Below are positions 42,642 to 54,100 of a stretch of DNA of 64,000 bases, in pieces. The translations under genes and the position numbers were made by a program. Position 1 is the stretch's first letter. Each line of letters opens with the position of its first letter. Origin of the DNA: Lasiodiplodia sp. COLG20 (Eukaryota > Ascomycota > Dothideomycetes > Botryosphaeriales > Botryosphaeriaceae); NCBI GenBank assembly GCA_009801085.1, contig VNWV01000003.1, positions 2,480,001-2,544,000 of the forward strand, in the 5' to 3' direction. The notes beneath the pieces were generated by a model, which was not told where the DNA came from, ran no database searches, and was given only the letters and a program-made list of their open reading frames with translations.

Positions 42642-43227
42642 TTACTCAAAACTCGGGAATATCTTTCTCTTCTTCGTCACCGGCTTGAACGCGGTATCCT
42701 CTTCGTGCCTGCCGGCGACACACCCTTCAGCGTTCGCCGCGCCTTCACAACACTCCCACCGAAACTTCTCCGGGTATTCTTCGAGATTTTCCTGCGTCTC
42801 GACCGGCCCATGGCAGTTCTCATCATGGTCGGGCCACTCGTCTTCGATGGCCTCGAGCGCGCCTGCCGACGAGCGTCAACTTACCTTTCAAGCGGAGAGG
42901 TCATGCGGCGGCAAGGAATTGACACGCACCATCGTGGCTCTTACAAGACCCGTCGTCGTTCTTCGTCACGTCAAATTCTTGGTTGCACGTCTTGCAGGTT
43001 GCGTAACGTGATCTCTGTCTCTTCCTCTCCGTTAGTGCTGTGACATCGAGTGCTCTTCTGCTGCCGCTGTTTTTCTCCTCGCTGTCCGCCGCCTCGTCAT
43101 CGACGAGGAGCTCGCGCTCTAGGACACGTTGGGCGATGGGTGACGCGTTGCAGAGGGTCAATAGGACTGATTGGAGGCGTTCAAGATGTGCCTGGTGGAT
43201 GGCGTGGCTGAGGGCTGGGGAGGCCAT
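42642..43227 (-). CDS. Small Cys/His-rich fungal protein (zinc-ribbon-like)
   Basis: Two exons (43227-42930 and 42862-42642) joined by a 67-nt GTGCGT..CAG intron give 172 aa. The N-terminal half is helical (HAIHQAHLERLQSVLLTLC) and polar. The middle holds RYATCKTCNQEFDVTKND, DGSCKSHDG, then DEWPDHDENCHGP, and further on WECCEG and EGCVAGRH. The C-x2-C, C-x2-H, C-H and CC pattern suggests zinc binding. Similar proteins occur widely in Pezizomycotina without assigned function. There is a basic KKRKIFP tail. No signal peptide; a nuclear or cytosolic location is likely. Confidence 0.78.
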
Positions 43228-43711
43228 ATTGATCTTCCAGACAATATCGAAGAACTTGAGGGTTGGATTTGAGAAGAAATCAAGGTGAAAACGCGTCGAT
43301 AAAATTGAAGAAAAAAAGAACCGTGCCTTCTAGAACGCGATGGGAAGGAAAACCCCGCGCGTCGCGCCATTTCTCGCCCGAAACACCAACGCGTTGTTGG
43401 CCTGTGCACCGTGTGTCTTGGCATCTCACGTCTTTTAGTGTTCGCCTTCCTGAGGGTAACAATTAGTTCTTCGCTCGTTTATTGGGTCTAGCGTACGTCA
43501 GTACTCTCAAAACTCTCCGACAAGCTCGGCGGCAGCACATGCGACCCCCTAAGTATCCGGAAGACCCCGCTCGAGAACTCAAACTTCAAACGAAAAGTCT
43601 GTTGCAGAATGCATTACATTATTATTACATGCTCGAGACAAGGATATGTGTCATTAATCCAAGTCTGGCTATTCGTAAGGTACTGTCATCTCCTGAACCA
43701 AAGTGAAGACT
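43228..43711. other. Intergenic
   Basis: Promoter of the zinc-ribbon-like gene and 3' flank of the GH140-like gene. No feature is recognised. Confidence 0.4.
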
Positions 43712-45367
43712 CTAGTTGATCTTGAGATGCAGTATCCAATCATGATCCACGCCACCGCTGGTCGGAGGCACAAACGCCTTCCGTCCCGTCAAGCCAAAGG
43801 CTGCATTGCCCGTCGTGTTGCGGTATTCGCCCTGGCGCGGGTCGTACCAGCGGGCGCTGGCAGAAGCCTCGTCTGTGCCAAAGTGCCCCGCAAGCGCATC
43901 GAGGTCAAGATCGAACGCGTCGCCGTAGCCGGCGTAGACCCAGTACTGCGAGTTGCTGGCAAGGCCGGCCACGTAGCGGTTTCCAGTGTAAGTGAGGACG
44001 TCGGCCTCGTCGCTCGGGCTGAGGATGAAGCTGCGGTTGGGCTGCAGGCTTTCCAAAGTCTCCCTGTCCAGGGTGGAGAACAGCTTCTGCACGTAGCCGG
44101 ACTGCGTCGCACCGGGGTAGCGCAGCGCGTCGCGCCACGACTCATTGGTCGGCTGGGCGATTTGCGGCTCGATCCAGAGGTCGGCGCGGGCGAGCTGCTG
44201 CACCGGCGCGTACATCTGCCAGATGGCGTTGGCGCCGTACGTGAAGCCGCACGACCCGCTCAGGTAGGCGTTGTAGAAGCCGTGGCGGACGTACGACGCG
44301 TTCCACAGCGGCCTGGAAGTGTTGAATCCAACGTATGCTCCCTCGTAGTGATTTTCCAGGTCGATGACGGGGCCGGCGAAGGCCTCGCGCATGTCGATGA
44401 TGTTCTCGTAGTTCGCGGTGCTGTCCCAACCTGTCATGACGTCGAAGTGTGTGTCGACGGTGTTGTTGTCGGGGATGTTGTGGCCGGACTGCACGGCATC
44501 CATCGAAACTTCGCCGAAGCTGCCGTTCATGTACTAATACTTGGTTAGTTAAGAGCAGGCTGGGGGTCATGGATGTTGACTTGCGTTGTGACCGTAAGGA
44601 AGGCCGGTGTCAGGAGTCGACACCCACATGTTGGTAGGGTGCCATGTGTAAAAAGGTGTGAAACCGGCCTTCGACTCAGCTGCCTTGAAGCCGTCGACCA
44701 TGCGTGTCCACACGGAACGGGTATCAGTGATGGGGCCGAGCAAAGTCGTGGGGTCAATGGTCGGGTCCTCTCTGAAGGCATCCTGGGCAGCTGAGGCGTT
44801 GCAGGACCAAAATCCGTTCGAATCGCCGCCGATGATCTTGGGCAGGCCGGGGTACCGTTCGCCAATATAGCTGCCAAACGTCTCTGCCGAAGTCTCGTTG
44901 AAAATAATTGGACCGTTGTGCCATCCGCAGTTGACCCAGCGACCCCATGTGGGAACGAGAGCAATCAGGATGCCGTACTCGGCGGCCCGCTTGACTGCCC
45001 AATCGACATGGGCAAAATAAGCCTCATTCGGCCGAGTCGGGTCGGCGTCGTGCAGCGCAAGCTCGCCGTAGAAGTTGGGGAAAGTTGTGCCATTCAGCTC
45101 CGAAAGGACGACAGCCTGAACGACATTGAAGCCTTTGCTGGCGCGATCCTGGAGATAGTAGTCGATGTCACTGCGGTTGAGGCGGTGGAACAGCTCCCAT
45201 GCAGTGTCAGCCTGCCAGAAGAAGGGCTCTCCGCTGCTGGTCCGGTAGAGGTATCGGCCAGCGGCGGAAATGGAGAGGTGGCTCCACGGAACGGCTGTGG
45301 AGTTCTGTGCGGAGGCACAGGCACCGCCCAGGGAAAGAAGAGCGAGGACTGAAGATGTTGGCCGCAT
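43712..45367 (-). CDS. Secreted GH140-like glycosidase (DUF4038, apiosidase type)
   Basis: Two exons (45367-44585 and 44533-43712) give 534 aa if a GC-AG intron is used; both other readings break frame. A signal peptide (MRPTSSVLALLSLGGACASA) is followed by the DUF4038 barrel: GEPFFWQADTAWELFHRL, YLQDRASKGFNVVQAVVL, PNEAYFAHVDWAVKRAAEYG, ALVPTWGRWV, and DSNGFWSCNASA. The C-terminal part includes ENHYEGAYVG, CGFTYGANAIWQMY and a beta-sandwich ending ARWYDPRQGEY. Bacterial GH140 enzymes cleave apiose from rhamnogalacturonan II; the assignment to that substrate here is by family only. Export and the neighbouring GH43, GH106-like and GH29 genes fit pectin side-chain breakdown. Confidence 0.88.
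44534..44584 (-). other. GC-AG intron
   Basis: A 51-nt intron whose donor is GCAAGT (the strong GC-type consensus) and whose acceptor is TATTAG, with CTAAC branch-point sequence 15 nt before it. It joins GLPYGHN to YMNGSF in phase 0. No GT donor nearby keeps frame. Confidence 0.75.
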
Positions 45368-46891
45368 TTTGACTTAAAACGACTCAAGAACAGTACCGAT
45401 AGCGGTGCCGGCGGCACTTCTCGCAATTTATACTTTGGCTTTGTGGGAGTTGCGCTTTGGCCAAAACCTGTCCCGGTGCCTGTCGAAAGACACGCGCGAG
45501 ATACCGACCAGATGATTGCGGATTTAGTGGTGCGGAGAACGCCTTTTGTGGGGGCTCCAAGCCGGAGAAGCTAAGGCGGTCAGTTTTGCAGTGGGCCTCG
45601 GCCTTCAAAGGGTCTGAGCACTCGGAAGGGGCATTTGTGAGAGCACTATTTTTCTGCTGGTCCGGCAAGAGGCCCGATAGGGCTGCCGCTGGTCGTGAGT
45701 CTGATGGACATGACCCAAACAATTGAAGGGTTCTGAGGCGGCTTTTCAGTTGCATCTGCAGAGTATCCTAGCGCAAATCCCAAACGTCCTGGAGATGTGC
45801 AGTGCATGCATGAGAAGGAGTGTGGGTGCCCACGGAGCCCCATGGTGGGGCAGCGACGGCCGCCGGCGAAAGGCCGGTAGACGTCATCACACCTAAACAG
45901 GCAAGTAGAGCCTCCGGCCTACAAAATCGGCATTCACCTCCGACTGTCGGCCGAATCGTCCTCTACGAAGGTCCGAATCCTCCGTGAGAGATCCGGATGT
46001 ACAAAACCTTCAACCAGGTCAACCCCTGTCCGCTACTTGAGAACATACGATGTCACTCTTGGAATCTTCACCAGTATATTCGGCTTTCACCGCAGCTCAA
46101 TTGTCAGTCGATTCCCATATTCGCGGCCCGAGAACCTCTCCTGGCGGCGTTGACCTATGCTCTGATTATCTCCTTCAGCGGCCTCCTCCCCGACTACCTC
46201 CTAGACTACCATTGAAGTCTGTCAGACCTCATCTTATTAGGGAATGCATGAATTGCCACAAGAAATTACTCGATTGGTTCTGCCATGGCCGCATTTCCAG
46301 GAATGTGGTCAGTTCCAAGAAAGTAACTTAGGAGATAACCTAGGAGAACACCACTGAAGGACATAGTATGAGGGGTTCTTGGATTGTGCGCCATTTTTGA
46401 TGGGCTGCAATTCATTCCCGTCAAACATTTACAGACCATACTCCAGATGCAAGCCGAGAGACTACGAAAGATGCCCAGAAAGCCGTTCGCCTTGTCTTTT
46501 AAGTTGTTTTTCTTCAGTGCTTTGCCCATCCCTTTCAGGATTACCCCTATTCTCAATGCGGAGACTCTTATAGCAGAGGACAAGAAGATGTGACGCAGGA
46601 CGGCGACCACGCAGCGAGAACTACTGCTACGCTAAAAGTTTTATAGAGCAAGCTAGCTTCAGCGCGGCGCATTCAACTCTCAATCGTATTCATTTCCTTT
46701 CTTTTTTTCAATTAAAAAAAGCTAGTCTCAAGTTGCTCCGAATAATTGGTTACAGCTGATGCCTTCTGCCCTATATCAGATCCAGTCCAAACGAGAAACC
46801 TTGGAAGATGAAACGACACAGACCAATTTCTATTATTATCTGGGATGCGCTCTATCAAGCTGGTTGCTGCTTTAGATGGCATTCGGCCCCA
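45368..46891. other. 1.5-kb gene-free stretch
   Basis: Promoter of the GH140-like gene and 3' flank of the GH43 gene. Around 45.83-45.96 kb several CGG/CCG triplets (CGGCCGCCGG, CCTCCGGCC) could serve Zn2Cys6 proteins. Frames near 46.3-46.6 kb overlap on both strands and are not convincing. Confidence 0.45.
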
Positions 46892-48646
46892 TCAAACGAA
46901 TTGCCCATCGCCAATGTACTGCCCCTGTCCCTGATACCTCCATCGACTCACAAAGGCCTTGCTTGTCCCATTGCCTACCACGCCATTACTCGTCGCGTAA
47001 ACCCCAAGAATTGTTCCCGTATACCCGCCACTGACTAGGCTCCCTTCAGCATAGCCTACAACTGTCATCTGCACATCATCTTCCTGTGATTCTGATGCCG
47101 CGCCCACCGAAAAGCTGTAGTGCGTCACATTCGCCGCTCGAATTTCCAAGCGCACCGGGTTACCCGCCTTATAGCCAGCCGGAAGCGATGCCGACACGTC
47201 TGCTGGGACAGTAACGTTCTCGTTGCTGCTGAAAGCCCGTAGCTGCAAGCGTGATTCAAGACCATAGCCGTCGGCAGCGTGATCCAGCATGATTCCAAAA
47301 TCCACGTGCCTTTCTTCGTCCAGATAAACAGTCACACCAGCCTCCTCACCCAGTGCAGCAGGGTCAAACAGCAAATCGACGCTGAACGTAAGCAATGTAT
47401 CCACCTGCCTGCGCCCCACAAAAGTGATGTCCTTGGTAAGGTTGAGGTGTGTGGACAAGGGCGACGACAAGTTCCTCGGCGAAGGAGTCAGCTGCAGCGT
47501 ATTCGCTCGCCCTGGTGGAGATACGACGTAAGCCCCATCCTTAGGAAAGCGCACGTGAACGAAATGCTCTGGCAACGTAGTGCCCGGCTCAAAGTCCACC
47601 ACATCAGGCGCATCGTGGAAGGCGCCCTCGCCGGGATTGCTACGGTTGTTGCGCGGCAGAGGCAACGGGCCGTCCATGCTGCCACTCACACCCTGCAGCA
47701 GCGCCGGCCATTCGCCCTCCGGCCACGACACCGGGTACAAGACGGTCTCGCGGCCCATGGGATACGTCTCGAACTCGGGTCCGCAGCGCATCGCCAGCGC
47801 CACGCCCCACCAGTTCCCGGCCGCGTCGTGGAACAGATTCGCGTGGCCGACGCTCTGGATGTACGAGGAGTTGCTGGCGGCAGCGACGAGGGGGTTGGCG
47901 GCGTAGTTCTCGTACGGGCCGGTGACGTTGCGGGAGCGGGCGATGGAGCCGCGGTGCTTTCTATCGGTGCCACCCTCGGCGACCAGGATGTAGTACCAGC
48001 CGTCTTTCTTGTAGAGGTGCGGGCCTTCGGAGGTGCCGATGCCGGTGCCGTTGTACGGGTAGCTGATGGATCCGAGGGCGCCGGTCGACGTGTCGATGGT
48101 GGCGAGGCCGATGGCGGTGCCGGTTGCGGTCGCTGCGGCGCCGACGTAGTATGCTGTGCCGTCGTCGTCCCAGAAGAGGCTTGGGTCGTAGCCGATGAAG
48201 TCGACGGAGGTGGGGATGCTCCACGATGAGCTGTTGTACGGGTCCGTGGTCGTGAAGATGATGTTGTCCATCGTGAAATCGCTGTACGACGAGATGGCAA
48301 CATTGGTCGTTATGAGGTAAAAAGTCCCGTCATGGTAGCGGAGTGTGGGGGCGAAGATGCCGTCTTGTCCCGTTGGTGCAGATGCAAATTCTGGAATCTG
48401 CTCGCGGCGATTCAAGACGTTGCTGGCGAGTTTCCAATTGACAAGGTCTTTGCTGGCATGGATCGGGACTCCTGGAAATGCAGTGAAAGTAGAAGTAGCG
48501 CAGAAAAATGTCTGGTCCAGTTCATCAACGTAGATACAACTGGGGTCCGGATGGAAGCCAGGAAGGACAGGGTTTGTGTAGTATGATGTATTAGTAGCAC
48601 TGCTCCCACCTGCAAGTAGGAGAAGCGCCACAGAAATGAGATCCAT
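46892..48646 (-). CDS. Secreted GH43 glycosidase with C-terminal beta-sandwich
   Basis: A single exon; I start at the Met at 48646 (584 aa), directly before the signal peptide MDLISVALLLLAGGSSA, although the frame is open to 48703. The five-bladed propeller opens with NPVLPGFHPDPSC (catalytic base Asp at about 34). The modulating Asp is in IGYDPSLFWDDDG (about 154) and the acid Glu in GTSEGPHLYKKDGWYYIL (about 207), so the catalytic triad is intact. From about residue 330 a concanavalin-like C-terminal domain follows, typical of GH43 beta-xylosidase/alpha-L-arabinofuranosidases. It should remove arabinose or xylose from extracellular polymers. Its GC is high in the middle. Confidence 0.93.
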   Translation of the reverse strand: MDLISVALLLLAGGSSATNTSYYTNPVLPGFHPDPSCIYVDELDQTFFCATSTFTAFPGVPIHASKDLVNWKLASNVLNRREQIPEFASAPTGQDGIFAPTLRYHDGTFYLITTNVAISSYSDFTMDNIIFTTTDPYNSSSWSIPTSVDFIGYDPSLFWDDDGTAYYVGAAATATGTAIGLATIDTSTGALGSISYPYNGTGIGTSEGPHLYKKDGWYYILVAEGGTDRKHRGSIARSRNVTGPYENYAANPLVAAASNSSYIQSVGHANLFHDAAGNWWGVALAMRCGPEFETYPMGRETVLYPVSWPEGEWPALLQGVSGSMDGPLPLPRNNRSNPGEGAFHDAPDVVDFEPGTTLPEHFVHVRFPKDGAYVVSPPGRANTLQLTPSPRNLSSPLSTHLNLTKDITFVGRRQVDTLLTFSVDLLFDPAALGEEAGVTVYLDEERHVDFGIMLDHAADGYGLESRLQLRAFSSNENVTVPADVSASLPAGYKAGNPVRLEIRAANVTHYSFSVGAASESQEDDVQMTVVGYAEGSLVSGGYTGTILGVYATSNGVVGNGTSKAFVSRWRYQGQGQYIGDGQFV

Positions 48647-49145
48647 TGTAAAACGAGCGTGAAGAGTCAGATAGCTTGGTCCATCTAAACGGCCTGGTTG
48701 CAAACTTACGTGTGATTAAATACTTGGTAGAAAGTCTAGGGGGGCGAATTACCGTATTCGCTTCGAATTTCCGTATTTCTGTTGAAATACTGCTGTTTGT
48801 GATCGGCGCACCATGCATGAATAGTGGGCATGCGCTGGTTTCAATGAGCTAATAGTTTCTGGGAATTAAACAAGGCGGACGGACAGGTAGTTTTCACGAA
48901 ACGAGATCTCGGAAGAGGTGACCATTTACATAGCACCGGATAGATGAGGCTGTGTGCCAGCCGTAGACGCTTTAAAGCTTTTGAATAGTTGTAACAATTG
49001 TCACATAGTTCTAATTGCATGCGCTTCCACCGCAAAGTGTAATTCAGCTATTATAGAAGTGCTAAGGAACAACATGTAATGTGCTCGTTGTTTGCCTATT
49101 ATTGGGTTCTTCTAGAGTAATGAAATGAAATGCCCTCGCACTTCC
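48647..49145. other. Promoter of GH43 gene
   Basis: AT-rich region between GH43 and the DUF1593 gene. It holds CGTATTCGC at 48753-48761, the complement of a motif also found in the promoter region at 50.9 kb. No gene is supported. Confidence 0.45.
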
Positions 49146-50669
49146 TCAAGCCTCAGGGGTCAGGATAATACGCTTGTAGCTTGTCAAAGCCATATCCCTC
49201 TTATCCTCCACGGAGAGAATTAGGTGGAATTTCTGAATAGTCAGCAACACATCTGGAAATTTAGACATGTACACACTTACAAGGTCGAGAAGGCCGAGAT
49301 TAGGTGGAGAGACCCGCACTACACTTCCATGCTCATCCAAATTCGTGACCGTTATATTTGGGAAGATTTCGGGAAGATTGCCATCCATCGACGTCGTTAC
49401 GTCTCGATAGCTAAGCCAGTTGAACGTAAGCTCATCGCTGTCAGGGTCCCAGGACTGGGAGGCATCCAGCACGATGGATTCTCCAGACTTGTAGCTAACT
49501 TCGAATGCTGAGGGAGCACAGGTCTTGTTGAGGACTACAACGGGGTGATGATTGCTGTTTGAGTAGTTCCCTGTGACCGTCCACTGCATACGTGTAGCGA
49601 AGTCATACTGGTATGCCTTTCTCCAGCGCCAGATCGAGGCGAAACTGCTGTAGTAAGTGTCCCCGCTGATCCCATAGACATAGTCCGCAGTGTTGGCAAA
49701 GGTTTGTGATCGACCAGAAGAGTCCACAAGGGTATACCGGCCGCCCCAACTACCGTATTCCGGATGTTCAGGATCCCCAAGACCATTTTGAATGAGAGGG
49801 AGGAAGGAAGGGGTATCGCCCTCCATGATATAAGTGAAGTTTGGATAATGAGCTCCCAGTTCACCGATGCGGATTTGTTTCTGTAACCAGTCGTTGGTGA
49901 CCAAAGAAGTGTCAGGCCCGCCTTTGTCAAAATGTCTGTAGTCCTCGCCGCTGATGCCATTCCATGTTGCCTGGCTGAACTCGGTGAAACCGTGCAGAGA
50001 AACAATGTAGAACAAGGCTGGGAACTTTTGTCGAATCCAAGGCCCCACATCGTCTTGATCTGAGATAGAATAGACCCGGAGTTTCTTGACGAAAGTGGCT
50101 GTATCGTTGGTGGTCCTGGTGTTCTCGACCCGGAAAAGCGCCTCAGCCAGAACTGCCGCCCCACCCCAGATCGTGACCCATAGGGGCTTCTCAGAGTCGT
50201 CAACCGCATCAATCAGGGCTAGGGCCGCCTCGCTGGTGTTGAGCTTCAGTGATTCAAGGCCATATACCGGATGGCCTTTGTAGACTTTGGCCAGGAGTTC
50301 TTCTGCTCTCGGAAAGGGAGCGCCGCTTGGCGCATGACTGTCGAGGTTCCTCGTGACATTTCCGTAAGCACTGACGACTGTACGGATAGTGGCTTCATCG
50401 GTAGCGTTCTTGAGGAAGGTCGATGTGACACCAGCAATGCCTTGGATGTCCAGTTCATTGGCGTACACCAACAAACGGACTAAGCTCATTTGGTCGTCTG
50501 GTTCATTGCTGATATCTGTGAGGACGAAAACACGGTGCTTCGAAGTGTATCTTGCATTCTCGCACTGGTTCTCGCTTTGCGCTGCGAATGAGAAGTGGAT
50601 AAAGAGGGCCGTAGTGAAAATGCACACAAGCATACGCCTGAGCACCATGGTGTCCGTTGGTAGTGGCAA
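49146..50669 (-). CDS. Secreted DUF1593 (nucleoside-hydrolase-like) protein
   Basis: A single exon of 507 aa; Met8 (50648) is an alternative start. A hydrophobic leader (MLVCIFTTALFIHFSFA) gives export. The DUF1593 domain begins at KHRVFVLTDISNEPDDQMSLVRLL, an Asp-rich segment resembling the Ca-binding start of inosine-uridine nucleoside hydrolases, and continues with ELDIQGIAGVTS, KPLWVTIWGGAAVLAEAL and GDTPSFLPLIQNGLGDPEHPEYGSWGGRY. The C-terminal third is a beta-sandwich (VVLNKTC, LDASQSWDPDSDELTFNWL) like the domain usually attached. The reaction is not established; family members accompany glycan-degrading enzymes in bacteria and fungi. It is divergent to the rhamnosidase-like gene at 51155. 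Confidence 0.85.
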   Translation of the reverse strand: MPLPTDTMVLRRMLVCIFTTALFIHFSFAAQSENQCENARYTSKHRVFVLTDISNEPDDQMSLVRLLVYANELDIQGIAGVTSTFLKNATDEATIRTVVSAYGNVTRNLDSHAPSGAPFPRAEELLAKVYKGHPVYGLESLKLNTSEAALALIDAVDDSEKPLWVTIWGGAAVLAEALFRVENTRTTNDTATFVKKLRVYSISDQDDVGPWIRQKFPALFYIVSLHGFTEFSQATWNGISGEDYRHFDKGGPDTSLVTNDWLQKQIRIGELGAHYPNFTYIMEGDTPSFLPLIQNGLGDPEHPEYGSWGGRYTLVDSSGRSQTFANTADYVYGISGDTYYSSFASIWRWRKAYQYDFATRMQWTVTGNYSNSNHHPVVVLNKTCAPSAFEVSYKSGESIVLDASQSWDPDSDELTFNWLSYRDVTTSMDGNLPEIFPNITVTNLDEHGSVVRVSPPNLGLLDLVSVYMSKFPDVLLTIQKFHLILSVEDKRDMALTSYKRIILTPEA

Positions 50670-51154
50670 GCGTGGAAAATACGTGTGTTGTTCTTTATCT
50701 TAAAATCTCGCCGATATTTGTATTTCGCGGTTGACTTCCTCCGGAGACAGCTCGACGCGCTCAGTGGTCAGTGGAATAATGCGGAAAGTCCGTCACCCCG
50801 TGTCCAATGCAGATGTCACCACCGAAAACGCACCGCTAGTTTCCGGTAGCGCACCTCATTTCAGTAGTAGATCAGGAGGTTTAATACGTATATTTGCGTG
50901 TTCTATGCGAATACGTAAAATACGCTAAAAAGAATTATTCGTATCTACCAAAACGCAAATTCAGCTATTGGCTAGAGCTTTCCGCACACCATCGGCGTAC
51001 TACTGGAATGCCATCCAGAGTACGCCTCATTAGAGTCAGGGGAAAGACTCGCCTCACTCTTACTTAAGCATCAAGGTGTTCTTATAAATTGCATACTCTC
51101 TTGGAAAAACAACTGGATAGCCCGAAAGCTTGGCTTGCAAGTGGACGCTGCAAC
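50670..51154. promoter_or_regulatory. Divergent promoter, DUF1593 / GH106-like
   Basis: A 485-bp region serving both genes. It contains GCGAATACG at 50907-50915, followed by TACGTAAAATACGC, and ATTCGTAT at about 50936. The first motif recurs inverted upstream of GH43. No known regulator site is claimed. Confidence 0.4.
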
Positions 51155-54100
51155 ATGAGATTCATTTTACTCTGTGCCCTCGTTGCGTCCTCCGCCAACC
51201 CTAGTGTTTGCGGTGCGCAGGACAGCAGCGCTTTTCACTCGCCCGATATCCAATATCGCCCAAAGTTCCGCTACTGGTGCGTATTTCCCATTTAAAATGT
51301 TACCTCCAGCTTCAGTAAATTGATGTGTCACTTTGATCAGGATTCCGGATGCCAGTGTATCTAGCAGTATCGTCCAGCAGGACATTGCCTCGGTGGCGAT
51401 GGTGGGGGCCGGAGGCTTCGAGCTCGTGCCCTACTACCAGTACGGATTTCCAGAAAGCGACCGTGGCGTGCCCACGCCCACCAATTGGTCCGAATATGGC
51501 TTCGGAACAGATGCTTTCCGCCAAGTCTTTTAAGCAGCGCTGCAAGCTACGGAAAAACATGGCCTCTCGATGGATTTTGCTCTGGGCGCGAACCAAGGCC
51601 AAGGCTGTCCGGCCGAGCCTGAATCACTAGGCCTTGCAGTAGAACTGGTGAGTGCAAGACGAATCAATTAGAGGAAATATCTCAATTCATACCTTCACAG
51701 GCTTATTCTAACGTCACCATTGCCCCTGGACACACCTTCAATGGCACGCTGCCTTTATCAAGGCAACCTGATAATCTTCTGGGAAGCATCATGCACAAAC
51801 TTGAAGAGTTTGGTCAGCAGAACCTTTCTGCCGTAGTGGCTGTAGAGATAAAAGACCGTGAGAGCTACGTCAACTAAACTTTACTCTCCCCTTGAACTGA
51901 CCTCCATCAGACGCCGAATCTCCAACAACGTATCCTACGAATATTCTTGGCCGTGTCGTTGACCTCACATCATTTATCAAGAGTGATCGGTCTTTGACTT
52001 GGACAGCCCCGGCCGGAAACTCAACATGGCGGCTTATGGCTTGGTATGAGCGGTATGCCAATCAGAAAAATGTCGCACCGGGCCTGAATGCCACCAATTA
52101 CATTCAAAATGGCTCTTGGGTCGTAGACCATTTCAGCACCGCAGGGTCACGGAAAATGACGGACTTCTTTGACCAGCATGTGGTCTCCGATGACCAATCA
52201 AGACAGCTGCTGGCTGCAGTCGGAGGAAACGGTACGTGTAGTATGCTCATCCTACTCAGTCATTCACTGAAGGAGAACAGGCTGGGAGGATAGCCTGGAA
52301 ATGCAGAGTTCGCTTTGGTGGACGCCAGATTTCCAGCGGAAGTTTCAAGAAGGACGCGGTTACAGTGTTGTTCGATGCTTGCCATTCCTCATTACCACCA
52401 AGAATTATTGGATCCAGGCAATCGCGCCTTACGGGGAAGTTTTTACCTCATTGGACCAATCGGTCGCAGAAGACTGCATCGAGGACTACAGGACCACATT
52501 GAACGAAGGCTACTAACGGTATCTCTCACATTATGTTGAATGGGCTCATAGTCGAGGTATTAAATACTCGGCTCAACCTGGTTACAACTTACCTCTGAAC
52601 ATGGTGAGGAGTTCAAGCGCTGTCTTGGTGACATCTTTACTGACTGAATCATCCGGCAGCTTGACGACGTACCGATCCTTGATGCTCCCGAGGGAGAATC
52701 TCTCGGCTTCAACAATATCCCCGACACCTACCGGCAGCTGTCGGGACCCGCTCACTTTGCTGGAAACTCTTTAGTCTCCTCGGAATGCGGCGCCTTAAGT
52801 GGCGCGCCTTACACGCAAACCATGAACGATCTGCTCTGGTCTGTTCGTCGCGGCCTCGCAACCGGAATTTCAATGAACGTGCTCCACGGCTTTGCCTATT
52901 CTGGCCCATACGCCAATACAACTTGGCCCTCGTATACCACGTTTACATACAGGTACACAGAGATGTGGAACCAAAACCAGCCAGCTTGGCAGCACATGAA
53001 CGACACTATCATGTACATTGCCAGGAACCAATATGTTGCACAAATCGGGACACCAAAGGTTGATCTAGCGTTCTATCAATATAGCTCGCCGTGGGCCGCT
53101 GAGGAGAGCTATCAGAACACAAACCTCCAGAACTTGGGATATACTTACGAATACATCAGCCACGGAAGCCTGCAGAGTGAACATGCCGTCATGCAAGACG
53201 GTGTGCTTGCACCTTCTGGACCCGCGTATAAGGCCCTGATCTTCTCGAATCAGACGTCCATTACCCCAAGGGCGGCTACGAAGATCAAGGAGTTTGCATT
53301 GGCCGGCTTACCTATCTTCTTTGTGGGTACAGCAAACTTGACATCCATCGGAAAGACGCCTGGAGATGCTCAGAACGTGTCGTCTACGATGGATGAAATA
53401 CTTTCAGCCGGTTCAAAGGTCCACACGGTAAACTCGGCAGAAGAGCTTCCAGAAGCGCTCAAAGCGGCGTTAGTCATGCCAAAGACCTCATTTCCTACCC
53501 CCATGGTCGGATGGTTCACCTTCTGGCGGAAGACGGAGTATGCCGATTACGTCTTCTTGTACAACGACGGGAACGAAACACGGACTTCAGAGGTCACGTT
53601 CAATACTTCCGGAACTCCTTACCTTTTCGATGCATGGACGGGCTCAGTATCTCCTATCCTCCACTATTCCTCAACCGCATCGACAATCTCGATTCCGATC
53701 ACCTTGGCCGCAAACCAAACAAGCATCATCGGCTTCGCAACATCTGTTAGCAACGGTACCTCCACATTTCCACCTGCACCTGAGACTTTCATCAGCTCCA
53801 TCACCGGAGCCGTCAAAGGCCTCCGCTACAACGGCAGTGCCATTTTAGCCCAAATTTCAGGCCCAAGCTCAGTGGTCCTGTCCTCCGGCAAGGCCGTCAA
53901 TCTCACCGCCTCTCCCCCAGACGTCTCGAACCTGACATCGTGGGATATTGCAATCCAAGACTGGCACCGCACAAACAACACTTTCAGCATGGACACTGCC
54001 ATTGATCTGCATGCCTACACCAACTCAACGCTCGGACCATGGACATCTCTTGATCCAGCGCTTGCCGGTGTTAGCGGCATTGGCACTTACTCGACAAAAT

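Noticed and set aside
46266..46610. Overlapping short frames on both strands (114 and 69 aa)
   Set aside because: Neither shows a family, signal peptide or supporting exon structure, and the two cannot both be real.
47279..48229. 316-aa plus-strand frame opposite GH43
   Set aside because: Shadow frame; the minus-strand GH43 has an intact catalytic triad and signal peptide.
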